Shown here: positions 42,884 through 51,471 of the stretch, one piece after another
Position numbering within the stretch: the stretch's first letter is position 1
How the letters are laid out: each line of letters opens with the position of its first letter
Source: CBDCIS01 sp965217565
GTDB lineage: Bacteria > Chloroflexota > Dehalococcoidia > Lucifugimonadales > CATOSD01
NCBI GenBank assembly: GCA_965217565.1
Contig: CBDCIS010000008.1
Location: 62,001-126,000 of the forward strand
Direction of reading: 5' to 3'
DNA length: 64,000 bases
Made by a program: the position numbers and the translations under genes
Notes under the pieces: generated by a model
Told to the model about the DNA's origin: nothing
Seen by the model: only the letters and a program-made list of their open reading frames with translations
The model's database searches: none

Positions 42884-43681
42884 CTAGCCCAGCCCCATTA
42901 GCTTGTCCAGCCCCACCGTCAGGCCGGTGGAGTTCACCGACTGGCGTATAGCCATCAGGACGCCGGGCATGAAGCTCTCGCGGTTTATGGAGTCGTGGCG
43001 CAGGGTCAGGGTTTGGCCCAGCGCGCCGAATACCAGTTCGTGGTGAGCCACGCGGCCCGGCATCCGTCCGCTGTGTATGACTACCCCGTCCAGGTCGCCG
43101 CCCCGCGTTCCTGCCAGCGTCTCCTTCTCGGCCCTCGGCGCCACGAACGGGCTTCCCCTGCCCTCGGCAGCGGCCCTGGCGATTGCCAACGCCGTGCCAG
43201 AGGGCGCGTCTATCTTCGCCTCGTGATGGACCTCCGTGAGGTCGGCGTAGTCGAAGAAGGGCGACGCCATCTTGGCAAGGTGTATCATCAGCACAGCCCC
43301 CAGCGCGAAGTTGGGCGCGACTATGACGCTTCGCTCGTTCTCTGCGGCGAGGCGTTCTGCCTCCTCCAGGTTGGCCTCGGTCAGACCCGTGGAACCTGTT
43401 ACTACGTTCGCGCCGCGCGCCAGGGCGACACCCATCGCGGCCATGGCTCCCTCGGCGTTCGTAAAGTCCACCACCACCTGCGCGTCTCCGATAACGTCCT
43501 CCAGCGAGCTTGAGAGCGGCACGTCGCCGGAGCCGTCCGGCAGCGCGTAGGAGTCGCCCTTCTGGGCACGCCGGGACACCGCGCAGACGGCCTCCATCCC
43601 CGGCTCCCGGCAGATGGCGTTGACCGTTTCCAGTCCCATCTTGCCATACGCGCCTTGAACCACCACTTTGATTATGTCCAT
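42884..43681 (-). CDS. dapB: 4-hydroxy-tetrahydrodipicolinate reductase
   Basis: 265-aa NAD(P)H-dependent enzyme of the diaminopimelate/lysine pathway. 'VVVQGAYGKMGLETV' is the nucleotide-binding loop, 'GSTGLTE' and 'EVHHEAKIDAPSGTAL' the active site. Start ATG at 43681 follows GGAGACGCAGCA; a longer upstream frame lacks support. It lies 250 bp downstream of pnp on the same strand. Confidence 0.94.
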   Translation of the reverse strand: MDIIKVVVQGAYGKMGLETVNAICREPGMEAVCAVSRRAQKGDSYALPDGSGDVPLSSSLEDVIGDAQVVVDFTNAEGAMAAMGVALARGANVVTGSTGLTEANLEEAERLAAENERSVIVAPNFALGAVLMIHLAKMASPFFDYADLTEVHHEAKIDAPSGTALAIARAAAEGRGSPFVAPRAEKETLAGTRGGDLDGVVIHSGRMPGRVAHHELVFGALGQTLTLRHDSINRESFMPGVLMAIRQSVNSTGLTVGLDKLMGLG

Positions 43682-43737
43682 TGCTGCGTCTCCTCGGAGG
43701 ACCTTTCGGGCTGCCAGTTCGTCTAGAAGAAAGAGAA

Positions 43738-43766
43738 AACCTTCCCCTTTCACAGGGAAGGTTAGT
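43738..43766. repeat. Family A palindromic repeat, copy 8
   Basis: AACCTTCCCCTTT, CACA, GGGAAGGTT between pnp and dapB. Confidence 0.65.
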
Positions 43767-43837
43767 TTAACGTGAAGGCTAATGCAAGGTTTCGGTAGGT
43801 GGCTGCCCCCGTTTCCGCATGGCAGGTGGGCCAACGA

Positions 43838-43867
43838 CGGCAACCCACAAGGGTCTGCCCCTACACG
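43838..43867. repeat. Family C repeat
   Basis: GGCAACCCACAAGGGTCTGC followed by CCCTAC, in the pnp-dapB gap. Confidence 0.55.
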
Positions 43868-43934
43868 GGTGGTCCGACCCGCGTCAGGTGGTCACAGCCC
43901 GGCAGGTACCCCGGTTAGCCGCAACAAGGTTGGC

Positions 43935-46217
43935 CTAACCCCTGCGCTGTGGCGGTCTGCCGCCGGGAGGGCGTGGGCCGCCGCGGCCGCCTCTGTTTCC
44001 GCCGGGGCGGTTGTCGTTTCGAGGTCTGTAGCCGCCTCTGTCTCCGTCCTGTCTGCGTTCCTGCGGACGGAAGTCGCCCCTGTCTCCACTGGGGCCTCTG
44101 CGCGCCAGCGCCGGTTCGGCCGCGCCTTCGTCCGAGAGGTCGTCTCCCTGGAGCAGTGCGCGGCGGGAGAGGTTGATGCGGCCCATGTTGTCGATCTCCC
44201 TGACGACGACGGTAATCTCGTCGCCGACATCGACCTCGTCTTCGACGTTGGCGACGTGGCGCTCGGAGAGCTCGCTGATGTGAACGAGGCCGTCCTTGCC
44301 GGGAAGTATTTCCACGAACGCGCCGAAGTTCATCAGCCTGACCACCTTGCCGGTATAGATGTCGCCCACCTTAACCTCGCGGATGAGGTTCTCTATCATG
44401 CCGACGGCCTTGGCGGCAGAGGCTTCGTTGATGGACCCAACTACGACGGTCCCATCGTCCATAACGTCCACCGTGGCCTTGGTCGCCTCGATGATGCCGC
44501 GGATGGTCTTTCCGCTCGGCCCGATGACGATGCCAATCTTCTCCACTGGGATGTTGATCCTCAGAACGCGCGGTGCGTACGGGCTGAGTTGGGAGCGGCT
44601 CTCCTGGATAGTCTCCCCGATTCGCTCCAGGATGAAGAGACGCGCCTCTCGCGCCTGCTCCAGCGCGTCCCGACAGACATCGAGTCCGATGCTCTTGACC
44701 TTGATGTCGAGCTGAATCGCGGTGATGCCCTCCGCGGTTCCCGCGACCTTGAAGTCCATGTCGCCGATGTGGTCTTCCATGCCCTGGATGTCGGTCAGAG
44801 TGACGTATCTGCCGTTATCGCCGGTCACCAGTCCGACGGATATGCCCGCGACGGGAGCCTTGATGGGTACGCCCGCGTCCATCAGGGCGAGGGTGCTGGC
44901 GCAGACACTGCCCATTGAGGTGCTGCCGTTGGAGCTCATAACCTCCGAGACGATTCGGATGGTGTACGGGAAGTCCTCCTCGGAGGGGAGCACGGCGGCC
45001 AGCGCACGCTCCGCAAGCGCGCCGTGGCCTATCTCCCTGCGACCCGGCGAACCTACCCGGCGCGCCTCTCCCGTTGAGTAGGGCGGGAAGTTGTAGTGGA
45101 GCATGAAGCGCTTCGTGTCCTCGGGGCTGAGCGTGTCGAGCTTCTGCGCGTCGCCGACGGAGCCGAGCGTGGTGACGCCGAGAACCTGCGTCTCGCCGCG
45201 AGTAAACAGTCCTGTGCCGTGAGTGCGCGGCAGGAGTCCCACCTCGGAGGAGATTGCCCTAATCTCTCGCAGGCCGCGGCCGTCGGGCCGCTTGCCGTCG
45301 TTGAGAATAACCTGGCGAAACTCCTCCTCCTCCGCGGCCTGGAACGCATTGAGTATGTCGCTCTTCTGGTAATCGGCCTCCAGCCGCTCCACGACGTCGG
45401 CCTTGAGTCGACTCAACTGCTCCGACTGCTCTTCACCGCTCACGGACGATTGCAGAACCGAAGCCAGCCTGCCGCGCGCCTGCTGCTTCATCCACTCGTC
45501 CAGGCTCTCGGGGTAGGCATCGGACTCGTAGCCGATCTTGGCCTTGCCGATGGAGCGGACGGCCTCCTCCTGGATGTCTATGACCTGCTGGTTAACGTCT
45601 TGGGCGCGCTTGATGGCCTCGAGAACGAGGTCCTCGGGCATCTCGGTGACGCCGGCCTCCATCATGATGACACCGTCTCTGGAGCCGGCGACTATCAGGT
45701 CGAGAGAGCTTTCCTCGAGCTGCGCGTGAGTGGGATTGACCACGAACTGGCGATTGACGTATCCCATCCGGGTCACGCCTATGGGGCCTTCGAATGGGAT
45801 GTCGGAGACCGACAGCGCCGCCGACGCGCCCATGACGCAGAGCACGTCGATGGGAGTCTCTTGGTCGATGGACAGCGGAGTGAGGATGACCTGGATTTCG
45901 TTGCGGAATCCCTTGGGGAAGAGTGGTCTGATGGGCCTGTCGGTGAGGCGGGCGATGAGGATGCCGTGAGTGCTGGGCCTTCCTTCGCGTCTGAAGAAGC
46001 TGCCGGGTATCTTGCCCCTGGCGTAGAGCCTCTCCTCGAACTCTATGGTGAGGGGAAAGAAGTCGATGCCCTCCCTTGGCTTGCTCATGGTGGCGGTCGC
46101 GAGAATGACGCAATCGCCGGAGCGCACAAGGACTGAGCCGTTGGCCTTTTGGGCGAGCTTGCCGCCCTCGATGGTGATGGTTTCGGAGCCGATAAGACGG
46201 CTAAAACTGGACGACAT
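43935..46217 (-). CDS. pnp: Polyribonucleotide nucleotidyltransferase
   Basis: 760-aa phosphorolytic exoribonuclease of the degradosome. It has two RNase PH domains, a KH domain ('GIVIGPSGKTIRGIIEATKA' near 565) and an S1 domain ('GDIYTGKVVRLMNFGAFVEI' near 630). A low-complexity Arg/Gly-rich tail (about 700-760, RGG boxes) is added, probably for RNA binding. It follows rpsO after a hairpin. Confidence 0.96.
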   Translation of the reverse strand: MSSSFSRLIGSETITIEGGKLAQKANGSVLVRSGDCVILATATMSKPREGIDFFPLTIEFEERLYARGKIPGSFFRREGRPSTHGILIARLTDRPIRPLFPKGFRNEIQVILTPLSIDQETPIDVLCVMGASAALSVSDIPFEGPIGVTRMGYVNRQFVVNPTHAQLEESSLDLIVAGSRDGVIMMEAGVTEMPEDLVLEAIKRAQDVNQQVIDIQEEAVRSIGKAKIGYESDAYPESLDEWMKQQARGRLASVLQSSVSGEEQSEQLSRLKADVVERLEADYQKSDILNAFQAAEEEEFRQVILNDGKRPDGRGLREIRAISSEVGLLPRTHGTGLFTRGETQVLGVTTLGSVGDAQKLDTLSPEDTKRFMLHYNFPPYSTGEARRVGSPGRREIGHGALAERALAAVLPSEEDFPYTIRIVSEVMSSNGSTSMGSVCASTLALMDAGVPIKAPVAGISVGLVTGDNGRYVTLTDIQGMEDHIGDMDFKVAGTAEGITAIQLDIKVKSIGLDVCRDALEQAREARLFILERIGETIQESRSQLSPYAPRVLRINIPVEKIGIVIGPSGKTIRGIIEATKATVDVMDDGTVVVGSINEASAAKAVGMIENLIREVKVGDIYTGKVVRLMNFGAFVEILPGKDGLVHISELSERHVANVEDEVDVGDEITVVVREIDNMGRINLSRRALLQGDDLSDEGAAEPALARRGPSGDRGDFRPQERRQDGDRGGYRPRNDNRPGGNRGGRGGPRPPGGRPPQRRG

Positions 46218-46260
46218 GAGAGAGTGTACCTCCTAAAACGGGAAACCCAAACAGATAGAG

Positions 46261-46288
46261 AGATAGCTCCGGGTGTTCGGAGCTATCT
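46261..46288 (-). terminator. Intercistronic hairpin between rpsO and pnp
   Basis: AGATAGCTCCG pairs with CGGAGCTATCT (11 bp, 6-nt loop) and overlaps the rpsO stop. The downstream strand is not a clean U run, so it may be an attenuator or processing site. Confidence 0.6.
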
Positions 46289-46546
46289 TCTTAGTCCAAG
46301 CCTGGCGATGAGAGACCTGTAGCGGCCTACGTCTTCCCCGTTTAGGTATCGGAGCAACCGGCGTCGGCGCCCTACCATCTTGAGAAGCCCGCGTCGCGTG
46401 GATTCGTCGTGGTTGTGGACTCTAAGGTGCTGAGTGAGCTGGTTTATGCGGGTCGTCAGCAGGGCTACCTGAAGTTCAGCGGAACCGGTGTCGTTCTCGT
46501 GAGTCTGGTATTCGTCGATGATGGCCTGTTTTTCAGCCTTATCCAA
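46283..46546 (-). CDS. rpsO: 30S ribosomal protein S15
   Basis: 87-aa S15 binding 16S rRNA: 'HENDTGSAELQVALLTTRINQLTQHLRVHNHDESTRRGLLKMVGRRRRLLRYL' is diagnostic. The rpsO-pnp order is conserved in many bacteria. Confidence 0.97.
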   Translation of the reverse strand: MDKAEKQAIIDEYQTHENDTGSAELQVALLTTRINQLTQHLRVHNHDESTRRGLLKMVGRRRRLLRYLNGEDVGRYRSLIARLGLRR

Positions 46547-46639
46547 CCCCTTCTCCTGGGTCCCTTACTCTTTAGATTTTTGTTATCAGGGAGATTGTAC
46601 CACTTCCCGTTGCGGTTAGCAATTGCTATCTGGCGAAGG

Positions 46640-46749
46640 AACCTGTACCAGTTTGGTAGGCGCCTCCCGCGAGAGCGACTTCTCCCTCTCCCTTGATGGG
46701 AGAGGGCTGGGGTCAGGGTGACACCCCACCGACTAAACTGATACAGCTT
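46640..46749. repeat. MITE-like element E1 enclosing a family A palindrome
   Basis: 110-bp unit whose 21-bp ends are imperfect inverted repeats (AACCTGTACCAG... and ...CTGATACAGCTT; about 17/21). The interior holds family A copy 9 (TCTCCCTTGATGGGAGA). Related ends occur at 41.8 and 21.35 kb. Confidence 0.62.
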
Positions 46750-46767
46750 TGCCCTCCGTGCGACCTA

Positions 46768-46796
46768 TTGACATATACGAACGCCTGTGCTATCAT
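46768..46796 (+). promoter_or_regulatory. Strong sigma-70 promoter with a 450-nt leader
   Basis: TTGACA and TATCAT with 17-bp spacing. The first recognised gene, VOC, starts 458 bp downstream. Confidence 0.65.
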
Positions 46797-46884
46797 ACTC
46801 CCATCACCCACAACCGCCATCGCTCTCGCCCGCCAGACCGCGACACCAATTGCGCGACTGATGTGCGAAAACCACAGAAACGAG

Positions 46885-47009
46885 TGTCTCATTTCCTATA
46901 CGAACAACCGCGACCCTACTACATTCCAACTCAGAAACATCCCCTAAATCCTCTTACAGCGTCACAGACCCCAAGTAGGAATGAGACACAATGAATCAAA
47001 ATGAGACAC
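46885..47009. repeat. ATGAGACAC boxes in the leader
   Basis: TGTCTCATTTCCTA (46885-46898) is inverted relative to TAGGAATGAGACACA (46976-46990), and ATGAGACAC repeats at 46981 and 47001, exactly 20 bp apart. No gene is seen in 46797-47253 apart from tiny ORFs; one 14-codon ORF at 47102 has GGAAGGAG upstream. Confidence 0.5.
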
Positions 47010-47253
47010 CCACAGGCGTTTTTCCGCCAGCGAAAACATCCATCCGTCCAGATGCGAGCTAATCCCACACCGGCGTTGCATCCTGGAAGGAGACCCATAA
47101 CATGAAGAGTAAACATGAAGTATCATCTCTTAACGGAGTTGGTTGACTTGGTCGAATGATGGCTGCCCAACCTGAGAACCGGTTTGGCGCGCCAACATGT
47201 CTCCGGCGGACAGCAACCGCGAGACGCTATGAACAGTACAGGAGGAGCAGAAC

Positions 47254-47625
47254 ATGGAACTCGGCGCCTTTTCCATTAGCCTGGCCGTGGAGGACCTCGA
47301 AGCTTCAAGGGTTTTCTACGAGAAGTTCGGGTTTGAGGCTGTTGGTGGTGATCCTGCGCAGAACTGGCAGATTCTCAGGAACGGCGATTGCACCATAGGC
47401 CTCTTTCAGGGAATGTTCGAGAGGAACATACTAACCTTCAATCCGGGTTGGGATGGCAGGGCTCAACCGCTCGATACCTTTACAGACGTGCGTGAGTTGC
47501 AGCGGCGGCTAAAGGAGAAAGGTGTACACCTGGTTAGCGAAGCGGATGAGAACAGCACAGGGCCAGCCAGCTTTGTGGCTTTGGACCCGGACGGCAATCC
47601 AGTCCTGGTGGATCAACATGTCTGA
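47254..47625 (+). CDS. VOC-superfamily (glyoxalase/bleomycin-resistance) protein
   Basis: 123-aa vicinal-oxygen-chelate fold: 'FSISLAVEDLEASRVFYEKFGFE' and 'PDGNPVLVDQHV' mark the two beta-alpha-beta modules. GGAGGAG precedes the ATG. Metal ligands cannot be fixed by eye. It is followed by a DinB-like gene 97 bp downstream. Confidence 0.88.
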   Translation: MELGAFSISLAVEDLEASRVFYEKFGFEAVGGDPAQNWQILRNGDCTIGLFQGMFERNILTFNPGWDGRAQPLDTFTDVRELQRRLKEKGVHLVSEADENSTGPASFVALDPDGNPVLVDQHV

Positions 47626-47721
47626 TCACGAGGGGCATGGTCGTTCGGTCTCCACAATCCAGGCGCCGGCTATTACCCCCACGATCGAGGCGGACGTGGA
47701 GGCTTACCCAAGGAGCATAGA

Positions 47722-48201
47722 ATGACGGACCGACAACATATACTTTGCGCTGTGAGCAGCGCATGGGGGGACTTGAAACGCGCGATCGCTCTGGTTCCGC
47801 AAGATGACGTCGATGTGCCCGGCGTTGTCGGTCCCTGGTCGGTCAAGGACCTGATCGGGCACGTGGCGACTTGGGACCGGGAGGCCCTTCGAGCGTTGCG
47901 GCGCTACCTCGACGATCGGGATACCAATGCGCTTGTAACCTGGTCCGGCGTTGACGACTTTAACGCGCGGGAGGCGGACAGAAACAGGAATATCACCCTG
48001 GCGGAGTTGTACGATGCTCTCGAGGAATCGCATCTGCGACTGGTAGAGCTTATTTCAGGGCTTGCGGAAGTGGATGTCGGGCGGAGCGAAGTCGGAACGC
48101 GTATCCGCGTCGATGCTTACGGCCACTACGCAGAGCACACGGAGCAGATTCTTCTCTGGTTGGACGCGCAGGGTTCGACGCGCGGAGGGCAGAGCAGCTG
48201 A
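47722..48201 (+). CDS. DinB/ClbS-like (mycothiol-dependent-type) helical bundle protein
   Basis: 159-aa four-helix-bundle protein: 'AWGDLKRAIALVPQDDVDVPGVVGPWSVKDLIGHVATWDREALRAL' carries the His of the DinB_2/ClbS metal site, and 'YGHYAEHTEQI' the C-terminal His pair. Such proteins are often small-molecule detoxifying hydrolases or transferases. Confidence 0.82.
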   Translation: MTDRQHILCAVSSAWGDLKRAIALVPQDDVDVPGVVGPWSVKDLIGHVATWDREALRALRRYLDDRDTNALVTWSGVDDFNAREADRNRNITLAELYDALEESHLRLVELISGLAEVDVGRSEVGTRIRVDAYGHYAEHTEQILLWLDAQGSTRGGQSS

Positions 48202-48222
48202 GCGATACCCATATGGCGATCA

Positions 48223-49407
48223 TCATCCCTTTGGCCGGAAGACGCCGAAGGAACTGGTGTAGCCGTGCAAGTAGGTCGAGCCTCCGACCTGGCCGATCTC
48301 TCCGTTGCAGAAGAAGCCCGTCAGCGGCATCGGCCCCAGTTTATCGCGGAACATGTCGGTGTCGTGGTCGGCGTGTCCGTACAGGTACGAACCTCTGCCC
48401 AGGCACGAGAACAGCAGCGCTCCCGCGTCCCGGTGTATGGAGTGGCTGTTGGCGTACTGTTCCAGCATCGCGTCGAGATCGAGAGCCGACGCGCCGGCGT
48501 CTCGCAGGTGAAACTGCACGGTCTGACCTTCCTTCAGCACCTCTCCAATGGCCAGGATGCCCCGCTGCGCGTCCACGCCGACGATGTTGCGAATCAAGAA
48601 GTCTCCAAGCTTTGGGGAGTCGTTCAGTTCGTCCATGACCACACCCAGGAAGAGCGAGTGTTGGGCAAGCTGCTGATCCTGGCTGCTCAGGCCAACGAAT
48701 ATCTCCTTGAGCGCCTCGAAAGGAGTCTGTCCATTGAGCTCCAGCAGCGCATTGCGGTTGCAGCGCGTAACCTGCATGGGCTGGCCGATGGGCCGGCACC
48801 CCTGCGCGACGACGGTATCGACCACGATGTCGCCGGTTAGCGCGAGCCCCACCACGCCGGAGTCGTGAACCTCGTCCTTCAGATACAGCGCGTTCGTGCC
48901 CGGGCGGTCGCCGCCGCTGGCCAGCCCGCCGATCTTCACGCTCTTGGGATATGCGTAGTCCAGCCCCATTAGCATGTGCTCTCCCCTCAAACTGAAGGGG
49001 TCTGCCAGCAGAAGGAACTGCGGGTCGTCGTGAGCCGGTATTTTGAACAGGCTCTCCCACTGGCGCGGCGCAGCGTCGCCGTCCGGCAGCGCGGCGTCCT
49101 CCACGTGAAACGGCGTCATGGACACACCCGGCAGATGCGCCGCCGCCATCGCGAATCCCGCGCGATGCTCAACCTCTGTTCCCGCTCCGATGACGCCGCC
49201 GCTGGAGCAGCCGATAAGCGTGCCGTCCGGCAGGTTGTCAGCCACCAGTCCCGGAAGGCTCTCGTACTCCCCACCGTGGTGAGCCGAAACGAAGGCAACC
49301 ACGAGGTCGGGCGTTGCATCCCCTAGCTCCTCGCGAATCCTGGACGCGCACTCGACCACCGCCTCTCCCAGCGAGGAAGCCTCGGATACCGTTGAACTCC
49401 ATTTCAT
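48223..49407 (-). CDS. FIST N plus C domain sensory protein
   Basis: 394-aa protein with FIST_N ('DLVVAFVSAHHGGEYESLPGLVADNLPDGTLIGCSSGGVIG', about 33-220) and FIST_C domains. FIST modules bind small ligands, probably amino acids, and are usually linked to kinases or cyclases; here none is attached. A small acidic protein gene lies directly upstream on the same strand (34-bp gap). Confidence 0.88.
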   Translation of the reverse strand: MKWSSTVSEASSLGEAVVECASRIREELGDATPDLVVAFVSAHHGGEYESLPGLVADNLPDGTLIGCSSGGVIGAGTEVEHRAGFAMAAAHLPGVSMTPFHVEDAALPDGDAAPRQWESLFKIPAHDDPQFLLLADPFSLRGEHMLMGLDYAYPKSVKIGGLASGGDRPGTNALYLKDEVHDSGVVGLALTGDIVVDTVVAQGCRPIGQPMQVTRCNRNALLELNGQTPFEALKEIFVGLSSQDQQLAQHSLFLGVVMDELNDSPKLGDFLIRNIVGVDAQRGILAIGEVLKEGQTVQFHLRDAGASALDLDAMLEQYANSHSIHRDAGALLFSCLGRGSYLYGHADHDTDMFRDKLGPMPLTGFFCNGEIGQVGGSTYLHGYTSSFGVFRPKG

Positions 49408-49440
49408 AGCCCATCTCCGTCTCGCAAGCCGTTTGCGCCG

Positions 49441-49695
49441 TCAGAACTCATCGTCTTCATCTTCCAGTAGCAGGAATCCGCTGCCCCGAAGCTCGGCCTC
49501 AAGGGTTGGGAGCCATTCGAGGATGGGAACCGTCGCCGGTACCGTGATCTCGACTCCGCCCGTTAGCTGCCTGCTCACGGCCCCCGCGCCGCTCTTCTCC
49601 AGCGGAACGCTAATAGTCTCGCGATCTATGCCAAAGCGGTCGGTAACCTCGTAAACGGCCATCATGTCATCCATTCCTATGATGTCGTCGGCCAT
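49441..49695 (-). CDS. Small acidic protein, unknown
   Basis: 84-aa protein ending in an acidic tail 'LLLEDEDDEF'. ATG at 49695 is preferred because GAGG lies upstream at normal spacing; an ATG at 49710 is possible. Not recognised. It is in one operon with the FIST gene, and divergent from an SDR. Confidence 0.65.
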   Translation of the reverse strand: MADDIIGMDDMMAVYEVTDRFGIDRETISVPLEKSGAGAVSRQLTGGVEITVPATVPILEWLPTLEAELRGSGFLLLEDEDDEF

Positions 49696-49717
49696 TAGCG
49701 TCCTCGCCACTTCGCCC

Positions 49718-49745
49718 TTGTAAGATGCGCCGCAAGGGTTACAAT
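49718..49745 (+). promoter_or_regulatory. Promoter for the SDR pair
   Basis: TTGTAA and TACAAT separated by 16 bp, about 80 bp upstream of the SDR start. Confidence 0.5.
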
Positions 49746-49825
49746 GTGCTTACCATTATGACACGGAGCCGCTCATTTTCAAACACCGAGAGGGCGTGAC
49801 GACTCCGTGCATACGGAGGCTAGCT

Positions 49826-50662
49826 ATGAGAAGACTGGAAGGCCAGGTGGCGGTAGTTACGGGCGGCGCCATGGGCATCGGCGGCGCGGCGGCGCGGCGG
49901 CTTGCGGAGGAAGGGGCGAAGACGCTGATCGCGGACATCGACGTGCCGGCCGCCGAGGCCAACGCTGAGATGATTCGCGCGGCGGGAGGCACGGCCGAGG
50001 TGATTCGCGCCGACGTTGGCAGCCACGACGATATCAGGGCCATGATCGAGAAGGCGTCGCAACTGTGGGGCAGGCTGGACATCCTGGTGAACAACGCCTA
50101 CAGCCCCGCGCACGGACCGGACACAGGCAGCGCGCTCGACGTGTCGGAAGAGAGGTGGGACCTGGAGATGGGCGTGCTGGCGAAGTCCATATTCCTGGGC
50201 GTCAAGTACGCCGTGCCAGAGATGCGCAAGACCGGAGCGGGCAGCATCGTGAACATTGCGTCGGTGCATGGCATTCTCATGGCCCCAGGCAAGCTGGTTT
50301 ACGAGGCGGGCAAGTCGGCGGTAATCGGAATGACGAGGCAGATGGCGACCGACTTTGGGCCGCTGGGCATCAGGATCAATGCCATATGCCCCGGCCACAT
50401 CGTGACGGAGCGCATACAGGCCAGCAGGGGAGAGGATTCCTCCGGGGCGCGCTTCCTCGAGGACCAGTACCCGCTGAGGAAGGTTGGGCGACCAGTGGAC
50501 GTCGCCAACGCCATCGTGTTCCTGAGCTCCGACGAGGCATCGTTCATCACCGGCCACGCGCTGGTCGTGGACGGCGGCCTGACAGTGCAGCTTCAGGAGG
50601 ATTTTGGCGTTCGGCAGGCGCACTACGTGCAGGAGCGCCCTGATACGGATCTGCCATACTAG
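49826..50662 (+). CDS. SDR-family oxidoreductase
   Basis: 278-aa short-chain dehydrogenase with 'VTGGAMGIGGAA' cofactor loop, 'NNAYS', Ser in 'NIASVHG' and the active site 'YEAGK'; all catalytic residues are kept. ATG at 49826 is set by GGAGG at 49815. An SDR paralogue follows after 13 bp. Confidence 0.92.
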   Translation: MRRLEGQVAVVTGGAMGIGGAAARRLAEEGAKTLIADIDVPAAEANAEMIRAAGGTAEVIRADVGSHDDIRAMIEKASQLWGRLDILVNNAYSPAHGPDTGSALDVSEERWDLEMGVLAKSIFLGVKYAVPEMRKTGAGSIVNIASVHGILMAPGKLVYEAGKSAVIGMTRQMATDFGPLGIRINAICPGHIVTERIQASRGEDSSGARFLEDQYPLRKVGRPVDVANAIVFLSSDEASFITGHALVVDGGLTVQLQEDFGVRQAHYVQERPDTDLPY

Positions 50663-50675
50663 AAAGGAGGAGACA

Positions 50676-51470
50676 ATGGACCTGGAACTTGCGGGCAAGT
50701 CGGCAATCGTAACGGGCGCGAGTGTCGGAATCGGCAAAGCCGTGGCAAGAGAACTTGCGAGAGAGGGCGTTGACGTCGTCATCTGCGCCAGGCGCGAGGA
50801 GCTTCTGGCGCAGGCTGCGAAGGAGCTAGAGGCTGAGACGGGGCGACGCATTCTCGCCGTGCCGGCGGACACTACCAACACCCAGTCGGTGAAGGGCTTG
50901 GTTGACGCCGCGGTGGAAGCCTTTGGCAAGGTGGACATTCTCGTGAACAACGCCGCCGCTCCGGGCGGACTGGTGGGAGGCGGACTTGCCGATGCCAGCG
51001 ATGAAGACCTGCTGTCGGACATCGACACCAAGGTCGTCGGCTATCTCCGCTGCGCCCAGGCCGTCGCCCCCATCATGCAGGGTCAGAAGTGGGGGCGCAT
51101 AATCAACATAGGCGGTCTTGCCGCGAGAAACTCGGGAACCTATAGCGGCGTGCGCAATCTCGCGCTGGTGCACATGACCAAGACACTATCCAACGAACTG
51201 GGGCCGGACGGCATTACCGTCAACGTCGTTCATCCAGGCGCGACTCGCACGGAGCGCACGGGGCCGATGCTCGAAGAGCAGGCGCAGCGGCAGGGCATCT
51301 CCGTGGAGGACGCCGAGAAGCGGATGGCGCAGGGCCTGGCGATCCGCCGTATCGTCGATGCCACAGAGATTGGCTATGTAGTAACCTTCCTCGCCTCTCC
51401 CAAGGCAGAGGCAATCACCGGAGAGGCGATAGCCGCCGGTGGCGGCGCAGGCCCCGCCGTTCACCAGTGA
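50676..51470 (+). CDS. Atypical SDR-family protein (Lys and Ser altered)
   Basis: 264-aa SDR fold with 'VTGASVGIGKAV' and 'NNAAAPGG'. The active-site stretch is 'NIGGLAARNSGTYSGVRN': Tyr is kept but the Ser is Gly and YxxxK is YxxxR. The enzyme may use different chemistry or be a binding partner. AAAGGAGG precedes ATG at 50676. Its stop is 1 bp from the next start. Confidence 0.9.
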   Translation: MDLELAGKSAIVTGASVGIGKAVARELAREGVDVVICARREELLAQAAKELEAETGRRILAVPADTTNTQSVKGLVDAAVEAFGKVDILVNNAAAPGGLVGGGLADASDEDLLSDIDTKVVGYLRCAQAVAPIMQGQKWGRIINIGGLAARNSGTYSGVRNLALVHMTKTLSNELGPDGITVNVVHPGATRTERTGPMLEEQAQRQGISVEDAEKRMAQGLAIRRIVDATEIGYVVTFLASPKAEAITGEAIAAGGGAGPAVHQ

Positions 51471-51471
51471 G

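Noticed and set aside
45096..46136. 346-codon plus-strand open frame inside pnp
   Set aside because: Antisense shadow of pnp.
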